From positions 22,053 through 86,052 of the forward strand of contig NZ_JACHNY010000010.1 of assembly GCF_014199625.1 (NCBI RefSeq): a DNA stretch of 64,000 bases, read 5' to 3'. Position numbers and translations under genes: made by a program. A model generated the notes under the pieces. The model did not search any database and was not told the DNA's origin. It saw only the letters and a program-made list of their open reading frames with translations. This stretch comes from Sphingomonas abaci. Lineage in GTDB: Bacteria; Pseudomonadota; Alphaproteobacteria; Sphingomonadales; Sphingomonadaceae. Position 1 is the first letter of the stretch. Every line of letters starts with the position of its first letter. Shown in pieces: positions 40,475-48,935 of this stretch.

Positions 40475-42775
40475 ATGTCGAAGATCGCGAGACTCTACGC
40501 AGTCGTTCTGTTGATCATCGGCGCCGCTCTGACGGCGGGTGGTCTGTGGCTGGCGGCGCTGGGCGGAACACCATATTACGCCATCTTCGGCGCTACACTC
40601 GCCCTTGCAGCCGTCTTGGCCTTGCGGAACCACCGCCAGGCGAACTGGGTGCTTGTCTTCGCATTGGCCGGCACGGTGATCTGGTCACTATTCGAGGCGG
40701 GGCTGCGCTTCTGGGACCTATTTCCCCGTCTCCTCGCACCGATTGCGCTGGTAGGACTAGGCTTAGGACTGTTCCCATCGATCGTCTCAGGCAACGCCCG
40801 TCGCGGCTTCCGGCTCGGTGCTGCGGCCTGCGCGATCGCGTTCGCCGCCATGTTTGGGTTGGCGTTCGTGCCGCATCCCACCGTATCCGCGGTTGCAGCG
40901 GCGGACTATTCTCCTGGCGCAGGGGACAATGCACCGCAGGACTGGACGTCGTACGGCGCAAGCTCCGCTGGGCTTCGATACGCCACCTACAACAAGATCA
41001 ATCGCGACAATGTCGCCACGCTGAAGCCAGCTTGGACGATCCGGACCGGCGACATGGGCCCTGGCATCGACCAGAACACGCCTCTCCAGATCGGCGATAC
41101 CCTCTACAGCTGCACCCGCAACAACGTCATCCTCGCGCTTGATCCCGATACGGGTGCCACGCGCTGGCGCTTCGATCCTCACGCCAAGGCGCCCTTCTGG
41201 CAGCGGTGTCGTTCGCTCGGCTATTATCAGTCGACGACAGCGTCAGGCGAATGCCAGCAGCGTCTCATCGCCACCACCATCGACGCGCGATTGATGGCGC
41301 TCGACGCCAGGACGGGCAAGCTATGCCCGGGCTTCGGCAATGACGGCACCGTGTCGCTCGCCGAAGGCATGGGGCCGGTAAAGCCCGGCTTCTACTTCCA
41401 GACCTCCGCTCCGCTCGTCGCGCGCAACATCATCGTGATCGGTGGCTGGGTGGTCGACAACGAGCAGACCGGCGAACCCTCGGGCGTGATCCGCGGCTTC
41501 GACGTGATGACCGGCAAGCTCGTCTGGGCCTGGGACTTGGGCAATCCGGCAATCACGCGTGAGCCGCCCCCCGGCCAGACCTACACGCGCGGTACGCCGA
41601 ACATGTGGACCACTGCGGCCTATGACGACAAGCTCGGCCTGATCTACGTGCCGCTCGGCAACGCCACGCCCGACTATTACGGCGTCCAGCGCAAGCCGTG
41701 GGCGGACCGGTACAATTCGACACTTGTCGCGCTCGACGTGACCTCCGGCCGCGAGCGCTGGAAGTTCCAGACGGTGCATCACGACCTGTGGGACTATGAC
41801 CTTCCTGCACAGCCTGCCCTCGTCAATCTACGCGGCAATATCCCGGCACTTCTGTTGTCCACGAAACGCGGCCAGCTGTTTCTGCTGAACCGGGCGACCG
41901 GGCAGCCGCTGAGCCGCGTGGTCGAAAAGCCCGTGTCGTCGGCGGGCAGCATGCCGGGTGAGCGGATGTCGCCGACCCAGCCCTATTCTGTCGACATGCC
42001 GGTTATTGCGGAGACGCTGAACGAGCGTCGCATGTGGGGCATGACCATGTTCGACCAGCTCGCCTGCCGCATCTCCTTCCGCCAGTCGCGCTACAGCGGT
42101 GATTTCACGCCTCCGGGCATGACCCAGTCCATCGAGCATCCGAGCAATCTCGGCGGCCTGAACTGGGGCAGCATGTCCGTCGACGTCCCCAACAACCGGG
42201 TGTTCATGAACGACGTACGCGTGCCGATGACGGTCCGCCTGATGACCCGTCCGGAATTCACCGAATTCGCCAAGAAAAACCATCCGGATGGTACCGGCCA
42301 CGGCCCATCGCCGCAGCTCGGCACGCCTTATGGCGTCAACATCCAGATGTGGATGACGAAGCTCGGTGTTCCATGTTCGCGCCCGCCGTTCGGAACAATC
42401 ACCGCGGTCGACCTCAACACCCGCAAGATCGCATGGCAGGTGCCGGCCGGCACTGCCGAGGAATTGGGGCCGCTGGGGATCAAGTCGCATCTGCCTATGC
42501 CAATCGGCATGCCGACCTATGCCGGCACCAGTGTGACCGCCGGGGGGCTGCTCTTCTTCGCGGGGTCGCAGGATTACTACCTGCGCGCTTACGACACCTC
42601 GGACGGCAAAGAGGTGTGGCGCTACCGACTGCCGGTCGGCTCAAGTGCGACGCCGATGACCTACATCTCGCCCAAGACCGGACGCCAATACGTACTGGTG
42701 TCGGTGGGCGGAGCTGCTCATTCGAAGGACGTCGGCGACTACGTCATCGCGTTCAGCATCCCCCAATCCAAATAA
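40475..42775 (+). CDS. gcd: Membrane-bound PQQ-dependent glucose/quinate-type dehydrogenase
   Basis: A 766-residue enzyme. Five N-terminal helices (to ~135) anchor it, and an eight-bladed PQQ propeller follows: DWTSYGASSAGLRYATYNKI, WDLGNPAITREP, VHHDLWDYDLPAQPALV and a final AYDTSDGKEVWRYRLPVGSS. It oxidises a sugar or cyclic polyol in the periplasm and feeds electrons to ubiquinone. No pqq synthesis genes are in the window. The upstream tetR may share the transcript direction, but there is a 69-base gap. Confidence 0.92.
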   Translation: MSKIARLYAVVLLIIGAALTAGGLWLAALGGTPYYAIFGATLALAAVLALRNHRQANWVLVFALAGTVIWSLFEAGLRFWDLFPRLLAPIALVGLGLGLFPSIVSGNARRGFRLGAAACAIAFAAMFGLAFVPHPTVSAVAAADYSPGAGDNAPQDWTSYGASSAGLRYATYNKINRDNVATLKPAWTIRTGDMGPGIDQNTPLQIGDTLYSCTRNNVILALDPDTGATRWRFDPHAKAPFWQRCRSLGYYQSTTASGECQQRLIATTIDARLMALDARTGKLCPGFGNDGTVSLAEGMGPVKPGFYFQTSAPLVARNIIVIGGWVVDNEQTGEPSGVIRGFDVMTGKLVWAWDLGNPAITREPPPGQTYTRGTPNMWTTAAYDDKLGLIYVPLGNATPDYYGVQRKPWADRYNSTLVALDVTSGRERWKFQTVHHDLWDYDLPAQPALVNLRGNIPALLLSTKRGQLFLLNRATGQPLSRVVEKPVSSAGSMPGERMSPTQPYSVDMPVIAETLNERRMWGMTMFDQLACRISFRQSRYSGDFTPPGMTQSIEHPSNLGGLNWGSMSVDVPNNRVFMNDVRVPMTVRLMTRPEFTEFAKKNHPDGTGHGPSPQLGTPYGVNIQMWMTKLGVPCSRPPFGTITAVDLNTRKIAWQVPAGTAEELGPLGIKSHLPMPIGMPTYAGTSVTAGGLLFFAGSQDYYLRAYDTSDGKEVWRYRLPVGSSATPMTYISPKTGRQYVLVSVGGAAHSKDVGDYVIAFSIPQSK

Positions 42776-42799
42776 AAAGCGTACCACTTAGGAGAGTTT

Positions 42800-44377
42800 A
42801 TGACACAGCCGAGATTGCTCGAGACTGTCGCTGCAGAGGCGTACAGCTATCCCCTCCTCATTCGTCGATTGCTTCCCAAACCAGAGACAACGAGTCAGGA
42901 GATCGTCAGCGACGGACGGCGGTTTGGTTATGCTGCGTTCATCGAGCGGATCCACCGCCTTGCATCTGCCCTCTCACAATTTGGCGTCAAGGCCGGTGAT
43001 ACCGTCGCAGTCATGGACTGGGACAGCCACCGTTATCTCGAATGCTACTTTGCGATCCCCATGCTTGGCGCGATCCTGCAAACGGTCAACGTTCGCCTCG
43101 CGCCAGCTGCGATCGGCTTCACGCTTCGGCAGAGTGGCGCTGCTACGCTGTTCTACCATGACGATTTCAAGCCCCTCGCCGATGCGCTTTTGCCCGGGCT
43201 GCAAATTGAGCGCACCGTTACCTTTGGCGGCAGCGCGGCGGACGGCTTTGAAGCTCTGATCGAAGCGGGCGATCCCGATTTCGTCTTCGAAGACTTTGAT
43301 GAGAACGCCATTGCGACGACGTTTCATACGACCGGCACGACGGGCGACCCAAAGCAGGTATTCTTCTCCCACCGTCAGCTCGTCCTGCATACCCTGGCGG
43401 CGGCTGCGACTGTAGCAAACCAGCCCATCGGACAGGGCGTCACGCGCAACGATGTCTACATGCCGATCACGCCCATGTTCCACGTCCACGCCTGGGGCAT
43501 GCCGTATGTCGCAACGTTGCTGGGAATGAAGCAGGTGTATCCGGGACGCTACGACCCGGCCACGATCCTAGCCTTGAAGCGCGATGAGCGCGTGACCTAC
43601 TCGCATTGCGTTCCGACGATCCTTCGGATGGTCATCGATGTGGCTCGGGCCAATGCCCTGGATTTGGCCCCCTGGACGATGATGATCGGCGGCTCGGCGC
43701 TTCCCGAAGCGCTGGCGGAGGAGGCGGAGGGTGTCGGCGTCATCGCACTCTCCGGATATGGCATGTCCGAGACGGGACCCGTCGTGACCCTGGCGCGCAG
43801 CAAGCCGGGCGATGCTGTCGGCGTCCGCTGTCGCGCCGGCTTCCCACTGCCGCTCGTCGAGGTCGCCGTCGACCAAAGCCGTGGCGGCGAATTGACGATC
43901 CGCGCGCCCTGGCTCACCCAGGGCTACTCGCTGCAGGACGCCTCCGATGCGTTGTGGGAAGGCGGACGCCTGCACACCGGCGACATCGCTGAGCTCGACG
44001 CGGACGGCGCGGTCCGGATCGTCGATCGGCTCAAGGACGTCATCAAGACCGGCGGCGAATGGGTGTCCTCGCTGGAACTGGAGTCCCTCCTGATGGAAGC
44101 TGCCGGTGTGGCAGAGGCGGCCGTCGTCGGAATTCCCGATGCCCGATGGGGCGAGCGGCCGGTCGCCTTCATCGTCCGCGGCACTGGTCCGGCGGTGACG
44201 GAAGGATCGCTGCGGCACGCGGTATCCGAACGAGCGCAGACGGGCGCGATTTCGCGCTACGCCATTCCGGATGCGATCTACTTCTGTGAGGTCCTGCCGA
44301 GGACGAGCGTCGGCAAGGTCGACAAGAAGGCGCTGCGGGAGGCGGCGATGACGTCCGCCTCGCTAGCATCCGCCTGA
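42800..44377 (+). CDS. Acyl-CoA synthetase (AMP-forming, medium-chain/AlkK-like)
   Basis: A 525-residue ligase of the ANL superfamily. The P-loop is TTFHTTGTTGDPKQVFFSHR (about 175-194), the adenine motif GYGMSETGP (about 313-321), LHTGDIAELDADGAVRIVDR, and the catalytic C-terminal lysine in RTSVGKVDKKAL. It activates a fatty or aryl acid to its CoA thioester. It starts after TTAGGAGAG. A second, truncated copy of its C-terminal 235 residues is present at 47396. Confidence 0.92.
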   Translation: MTQPRLLETVAAEAYSYPLLIRRLLPKPETTSQEIVSDGRRFGYAAFIERIHRLASALSQFGVKAGDTVAVMDWDSHRYLECYFAIPMLGAILQTVNVRLAPAAIGFTLRQSGAATLFYHDDFKPLADALLPGLQIERTVTFGGSAADGFEALIEAGDPDFVFEDFDENAIATTFHTTGTTGDPKQVFFSHRQLVLHTLAAAATVANQPIGQGVTRNDVYMPITPMFHVHAWGMPYVATLLGMKQVYPGRYDPATILALKRDERVTYSHCVPTILRMVIDVARANALDLAPWTMMIGGSALPEALAEEAEGVGVIALSGYGMSETGPVVTLARSKPGDAVGVRCRAGFPLPLVEVAVDQSRGGELTIRAPWLTQGYSLQDASDALWEGGRLHTGDIAELDADGAVRIVDRLKDVIKTGGEWVSSLELESLLMEAAGVAEAAVVGIPDARWGERPVAFIVRGTGPAVTEGSLRHAVSERAQTGAISRYAIPDAIYFCEVLPRTSVGKVDKKALREAAMTSASLASA

Positions 44378-44407
44378 TCACACGATCGTTTCAGAAAGAA
44401 CCGAAGT

Positions 44408-46120
44408 ATGACTTCTTCACCTGCGACCGCTGAGATCCGGTTCGTCCTTGATACGATCGCCCACATCCGCGACCTTGCTCAACACGATCGGTTTGCCGAT
44501 GCCAGCGATGACGTCGTCGATGCCGTCCTCGAAGGGGCCGGCGAATTCGCCAGGGGCGTATGGGGACCGATTAACGGGATCGGCGACAGGGTCGGCGCGC
44601 GGTGGACTGACGATGGCGTCGTGATGCCCGATGGCTACGCTTCTGCATATCAGGCCTATGTGGAGGGCGGATGGGGGACCATCGGCGTTCCCGTCGAACA
44701 TGGCGGCCAGGGACTGCCCTTCGTGCTGCAGACCGCCGTGCTCGAACTGCTCGGAACCGCGAATACCGGCTTTGCGCTCTGTCCGACGCTGACGGTCGGT
44801 GCAATTGAAGCCTTGGTCCATCACGGTTCGGCCGATCAACAGGCACTATACCTGCCGCAGCTCGCAACCGGGGCCTGGACGGGGACGATGAACCTCACTG
44901 AGCCCCAGGCAGGATCTGATGTCGGCGCGCTTCGCGCGCAGGCTTTTCCTCGCGGTGACGGGACGTGGTCGATCAAGGGCACCAAAATCTACATCTCGTT
45001 CGGTGACCATGACATGGCCGAAAACATCGTCCATCTCGTCCTTGCGCGAACGCCGAACGCACCGCCCGGAACGCGTGGCATCTCCCTATTTCTCGTGCCC
45101 AAATTCCGCCTCGACGCCGCCGGGAAACCAGCCGAGCCCAACGACGTGAAGGTTGTCTCGATCGAGCATAAGCTCGGGCTGCACGCATCACCGACCTGTG
45201 TCCTGAGCTTCGGCGATCACGACGACTGCATCGGCGAACTCATCGGCCCGGAACATGGGGGTATGCGCGCCATGTTTACGATGATGAACAACGCGCGCCT
45301 GAACGTCGGTCTGCAAGGCGTCCAAATCGGTGAGGCGGCAACGCGCAAGGCTGTGTCGTACGCGCTGGAACGGGTCCAGTCTGCCCGCGCGGGGGCGGCT
45401 GATCGCACGCCGGCGCGCATCGCGGATCATCCTGACGTTCGGCGCATGCTGATGCGGATGTCTGCACAGACGCAAGCGGCACGCGCCCTGGTCTACTATG
45501 CCGCTGTGCAGGTCGATCTTGCGGCGCTCGGCGACGAGGAGGCGCAAGATCGGCTCGAGATCCTCACGCCGCTCGCCAAGGCGCATGCCACCGATCTCGG
45601 GAATGAAATCGCGTCGATTGGGGTCCAGGTGCATGGAGGCATGGGCTACGTCGAGGAGACAGGGGCTGCGCAATTGTTCCGTGATGCTCGAATCACGCCC
45701 ATCTACGAGGGTACGAATGGCATACAGGCAGCTGACTTGGTCGGACGGAAGCTCGGTCTGTCCAATGGCAAGGCCTTCGAAGCCTTATTGACGGACTTAC
45801 GGACAACAGCAAAGGCGGCGCCGCTAACGGAACTCATCTATCACTGTGAAGATATCGGACGCCGTCTCACCGGAGCGAATGCTGACGACCGGCTCGCTGC
45901 AAGCTATCCGTTCCTGACGATGTTATCGGTCGCGGTCTGCGGCTGGTTGATGGAACAGCAGCACAACGCAGCGACCGATGATGATTTTAGCCAGGTCAAA
46001 AAAGCGACCGCGGCATTCTATCTCGACCAGATAGTTCCTGAAGCTATCGGGCTTGCTGCCGCAGCCAGTGCACCAGCCGATCAGCTCTATGCGATTGATC
46101 CCGCCTTGTTGCTGGCGTGA
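44408..46120 (+). CDS. Acyl-CoA dehydrogenase, DmdC-like long form
   Basis: A 570-residue flavoenzyme. The ACAD core has GTMNLTEPQAGSDVGALRAQ (FAD/substrate loop), HGGMGYVEETGAAQLFRDARI and YEGTNGIQAADLVGRKL, with Glu as catalytic base in YEGTNG. The extra ~120-residue C-terminal helical domain is that of the DmdC/AidB-like branch. It follows the ligase by 30 bases, so activation and dehydrogenation of one acid are coupled in a short pathway. The true substrate is unknown. Confidence 0.9.
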   Translation: MTSSPATAEIRFVLDTIAHIRDLAQHDRFADASDDVVDAVLEGAGEFARGVWGPINGIGDRVGARWTDDGVVMPDGYASAYQAYVEGGWGTIGVPVEHGGQGLPFVLQTAVLELLGTANTGFALCPTLTVGAIEALVHHGSADQQALYLPQLATGAWTGTMNLTEPQAGSDVGALRAQAFPRGDGTWSIKGTKIYISFGDHDMAENIVHLVLARTPNAPPGTRGISLFLVPKFRLDAAGKPAEPNDVKVVSIEHKLGLHASPTCVLSFGDHDDCIGELIGPEHGGMRAMFTMMNNARLNVGLQGVQIGEAATRKAVSYALERVQSARAGAADRTPARIADHPDVRRMLMRMSAQTQAARALVYYAAVQVDLAALGDEEAQDRLEILTPLAKAHATDLGNEIASIGVQVHGGMGYVEETGAAQLFRDARITPIYEGTNGIQAADLVGRKLGLSNGKAFEALLTDLRTTAKAAPLTELIYHCEDIGRRLTGANADDRLAASYPFLTMLSVAVCGWLMEQQHNAATDDDFSQVKKATAAFYLDQIVPEAIGLAAAASAPADQLYAIDPALLLA

Positions 46121-46225
46121 TCCCACCCTGCACACAACGCTTGATTCTGGTTAAATCAGCACGTGCAGCAATTTCAAAGTACGTCGACTGCCTTGAAAGT
46201 CAGCCGCTCATCAAGAGTGTCGGAA

Positions 46226-46384
46226 ATGATTATAGTTCATCATCTCGAAAACAGCCGATCGCAGCGCATTCTTTGGGCTCTTGAAGAACTTGAGATACCA
46301 TACGAAATCGTACGTTACGAACGTAATCCAAAGACCTTGCTTGCTCCGCCCGAATTGCGGCGGATACATCCGCTAGGTGTTTGA
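46226..46384 (+). pseudogene. N-terminal fragment of a glutathione S-transferase
   Basis: About 51 codons, MIIVHHLENSRSQRILWALE then ELEIPYEIVRYERN and LLAPPELRRIHPLG, are the thioredoxin-fold start of a GST. The frame then enters the left end of the IS481 copy at about 46373 and stops after one more codon. The rest of the gene is not found on the other side of the insertion sequence, so this is a deletion-associated truncation. Confidence 0.85.
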
Positions 46385-47392
46385 TCCCACGGTTTGATGG
46401 TGCGATCCTTTCGTTGGAATGGAAGGAAGCCGCATGGGACAGGTACGTCACGGGTGCGCCACGACCACGCACGCCGTCCGAGCAGCAATACAGCGATCGC
46501 AAGCTTCGCTCGCGACGCTGAGCCGTGAGCTGGGGATCAATCCGAACACGGTCGCGAAGTGGCGTAAGAGGGCAACGGTCGAGGACCTGAAGACTGGGCC
46601 GAAGGCCCCTCATTCAACGACCCTGACCGAGGCGGAGGAGGCAATGGTGGTGGCGTTCCGTCGCCACGCCCTGCTGCCGCTCGACGACTGCCTCTACGCA
46701 TTGCAGCCGTCGCTACCGCACCTGACCCGGTCAGCGCTGCACCGTTGCCTGCAGCGGCACGGCATCTCCCGCTTGCCAGACGTCGAGGGCGACAAGCCGA
46801 AGCGACAACGCTTCAAGCGCTACCCAATTGGCTTCTTCCACATCGATATCGCCGAGGTGCAGACCGCCGAAGGCAAGCTCTACCTGTTCGTCGGCATCGA
46901 TCACACGAGCAAGTTCGCGGTCACGCAGTTGGTCGACAAGGCCGACCGCCGGACAGCATGGGAGTTCCTCGAGCACCTGCTGATCGCCGTGCCCTACCGC
47001 ATTCACACGATCCTGACCGATAACGGCATCCAGTTCGCCGAGCAGCCGCGCAATCGCAACACCGCCTGGTCGCGTCAGATGCGCTTCGACATGATCTGCG
47101 AGGCCAACAACATCGAGCACCGGCTCACCAAGCCAAACCACCCGTGGACCAACGGCCAGGTCGAGCGGATGAACCGGACGATCAAGGACGCGACCGTCAA
47201 ACGCTTCCATTACGACAGCCATGACCAGCTGCGCACACACCTCGCCGACTTCATGGCCGCCTACAACTTCGCCCGCCGGCTCAAGACGCTCAGCGGGCTT
47301 ACACCCTACGAATACATCGCCAGGATCTGGACGTCAGAGCCAGACCGGTTCATCGTCAACCCGATCCACCAGATGCCGGGACTGAACACCTA
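46374..47392 (+). mobile_element. IS481-family insertion sequence
   Basis: About 1.02 kb. The left end begins TAGGTGTTTGATCCC; the right end, read from the other strand, begins TAGGTGTTCAGTCCC, an imperfect inverted repeat. The transposase stop TAG lies inside the right end. Flanks do not show a target duplication, and they belong to two different genes (GST and acyl-CoA ligase). This suggests recombination or deletion after insertion. Confidence 0.85.
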
Positions 47393-47393
47393 G
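46434..47393 (+). CDS. IS481-family transposase
   Basis: A 319-residue transposase. N-terminal HTH ATLSRELGINPNTVAKWRKR is followed by an rve integrase core with the first Asp in IGFFHIDIAEVQTAEGKLYL, the second in IHTILTDNGIQFAEQ, and the Glu in HPWTNGQVERMNRTIKD, so the DDE triad is intact. The start at MGQVRHGC follows GGAAGGAAG. It is complete and probably active. Confidence 0.93.
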   Translation: MGQVRHGCATTTHAVRAAIQRSQASLATLSRELGINPNTVAKWRKRATVEDLKTGPKAPHSTTLTEAEEAMVVAFRRHALLPLDDCLYALQPSLPHLTRSALHRCLQRHGISRLPDVEGDKPKRQRFKRYPIGFFHIDIAEVQTAEGKLYLFVGIDHTSKFAVTQLVDKADRRTAWEFLEHLLIAVPYRIHTILTDNGIQFAEQPRNRNTAWSRQMRFDMICEANNIEHRLTKPNHPWTNGQVERMNRTIKDATVKRFHYDSHDQLRTHLADFMAAYNFARRLKTLSGLTPYEYIARIWTSEPDRFIVNPIHQMPGLNT

Positions 47394-48103
47394 GGCCCTG
47401 GACGATGATGATCGGCGGGTCAGCTCTGCCTGAGGCTCTGGCCCAGGAAGCGGAAGAAGTCGGCATCATCGCGCTTTCCGGATACGGCATGTCCGAAACC
47501 GGACCTGTCGTCACGCTTGCCCGCAGCCAACCGGAAGATACCGTAGGCGTTCGCTGTCGCGCTGGTTTCCCATGGCCGCTCGTCGAGGTCGCCATCGACC
47601 AAGCCCGTGGCGGCGAACTGACCCTCCGGGCACCCTGGCTCACCCAAGGCTACTCGCAGCAGCACGCTTCCGATGCGCTGTGGGACGGCGGACGCCTTCA
47701 TACCGGCGACATTGCCGAGATCGATGCCGACGGCGCGGTTCGGATCGTCGATCGGTTGAAGGACGTCATCAAGACGGGCGGCGAATGGGTTTCTTCAATC
47801 GAACTGGAAGCTCTTCTCACGGCCGAACCCGGCGTTGCCGAAGCAGCCGTCGTCGGTATCCCCGACGCTCGCTGGGGCGAACGACCGATCGCATTTGTCG
47901 TCCGCGCTGCCGGACCGACGGTGTCGGAGGAAGCGTTACGAGAGGCTGTGGTCGCTCGGGCGCTAACGGGAGCCATCTCGCGTTACGCCGTACCGGATGC
48001 CATTCACTTCTGTGATGCCCTGCCAAGAACGAGCGTCGGCAAGGTCGACAAAAAGGCGTTGAAGGAGACGGCTCACCCTTCCGCTCTGTTTGCCGGCGCC
48101 TGA
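47394..48103 (+). pseudogene. C-terminal fragment of a second acyl-CoA ligase
   Basis: From CCCTGGACGATGATGATC (47396) to the stop the sequence matches the C-terminal half of the ligase at 42800, including GYGMSETGPVVTLARS, GYSQQHASDALWDGGRLHTG and TSVGKVDKKAL, with many substitutions. It lacks the ATP-binding P-loop. The first in-frame ATG (47405) is internal and would make a 232-residue non-functional piece. It is the right-hand partner of the IS481 breakpoint, showing that a paralogous gene was cut here. Confidence 0.88.
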
Positions 48104-48134
48104 CTCACGGCTGCTTCCCGCGTACCCGGCCAAG

Positions 48135-48267
48135 CCGCCAGAAAAACGACCGGTTTTCTGGCGGTCGAGGATTTTGCCTCCTCAGCGCATTCCGAAGATC
48201 GGAAAACCCGTTGCGGAAACCACCGGCACATTGCAGGGTACCGGATGTCTTTTCTGGCAGGGTAACG
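48135..48267 (+). other. Resolvase upstream region with inverted repeat (possible res site)
   Basis: CCGCCAGAAAA (48135-48145) and TTTTCTGGCGG (48154-48164) form an 11-base-arm inverted repeat with an 8-base centre. A related TTTTCTGGCAGG recurs at about 48250, just before the resolvase start. Repeated dyads upstream of a serine resolvase are usual for res sites, but the subsites are not fully defined. It could also terminate the ligase fragment's transcript. Confidence 0.45.
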
Positions 48268-48912
48268 ATGCTCATCGGATATGTGAGGGTGTCCAAGGCT
48301 GACGGGTCACAGACGCTGGCACCCCAGCGCGATGCGTTGCTCGCTGCCGGCGTCGATCCCTCGCGAATTTATGAAGACCTCGCGTCGGGGCGGCATGACG
48401 CGCGACCTGGCCTGACCGCGTGCCTGAAGGCACTGCAGCCCGGCAACACACTGGTCCTCTGGAAGCTGGATCGTCTCGGACGCGATCTTCGTCATCTGGT
48501 CATCACGGCCGAGGCGCTGCGGGAACGCGGGATCGGGCTGAAGGTGCTGGCGGGTGCCGGCGCGCAGATCGACACCACGACCGCCAACGGCCGCCTCGCC
48601 TTCGGCATCTTCGCAGCGTTCGCCGAATTCGAGCGCGAGCTCATCGCCGAGCGGACGCAGGCAGGACTTGCCGCGGCACGCGCGCGGGGACGGATGGGCG
48701 GTCGGCCGCGCAAGATGGACAAGGCCACCCTTGCGATGGCTATGGCCGCGATGTCCGATCGCAACGCGGTCGCTGCCGACGTCGCGCGCCGCCTCGGCAT
48801 GACGACCACGACGCTTTATATGTACGTGAATGGTGACGGCACGCCGAAGGCGCCGGGACAGGCGCTGCTCGACGGGGTGCCGTACCGTAAAGAACGACTG
48901 CGCGCCGCGTGA
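48268..48912 (+). CDS. Serine recombinase (resolvase/invertase)
   Basis: A 214-residue small serine recombinase, longer than the one at 33830. It starts MLIGYVRVSKADGSQTLAPQ with Ser9. VLWKLDRLGRDLRHLVITAE and FAEFERELIAERTQAGLAAA follow, then a C-terminal HTH (VAADVARRLGMTTTTLYMYV) and a 30-residue tail. The upstream DNA carries inverted TTTTCTGGC repeats that may be its res site. No Tn3 transposase accompanies it. Confidence 0.93.
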   Translation: MLIGYVRVSKADGSQTLAPQRDALLAAGVDPSRIYEDLASGRHDARPGLTACLKALQPGNTLVLWKLDRLGRDLRHLVITAEALRERGIGLKVLAGAGAQIDTTTANGRLAFGIFAAFAEFERELIAERTQAGLAAARARGRMGGRPRKMDKATLAMAMAAMSDRNAVAADVARRLGMTTTTLYMYVNGDGTPKAPGQALLDGVPYRKERLRAA

Positions 48913-48935
48913 CCGTGCGCAAAGCCCGTCAGCGA

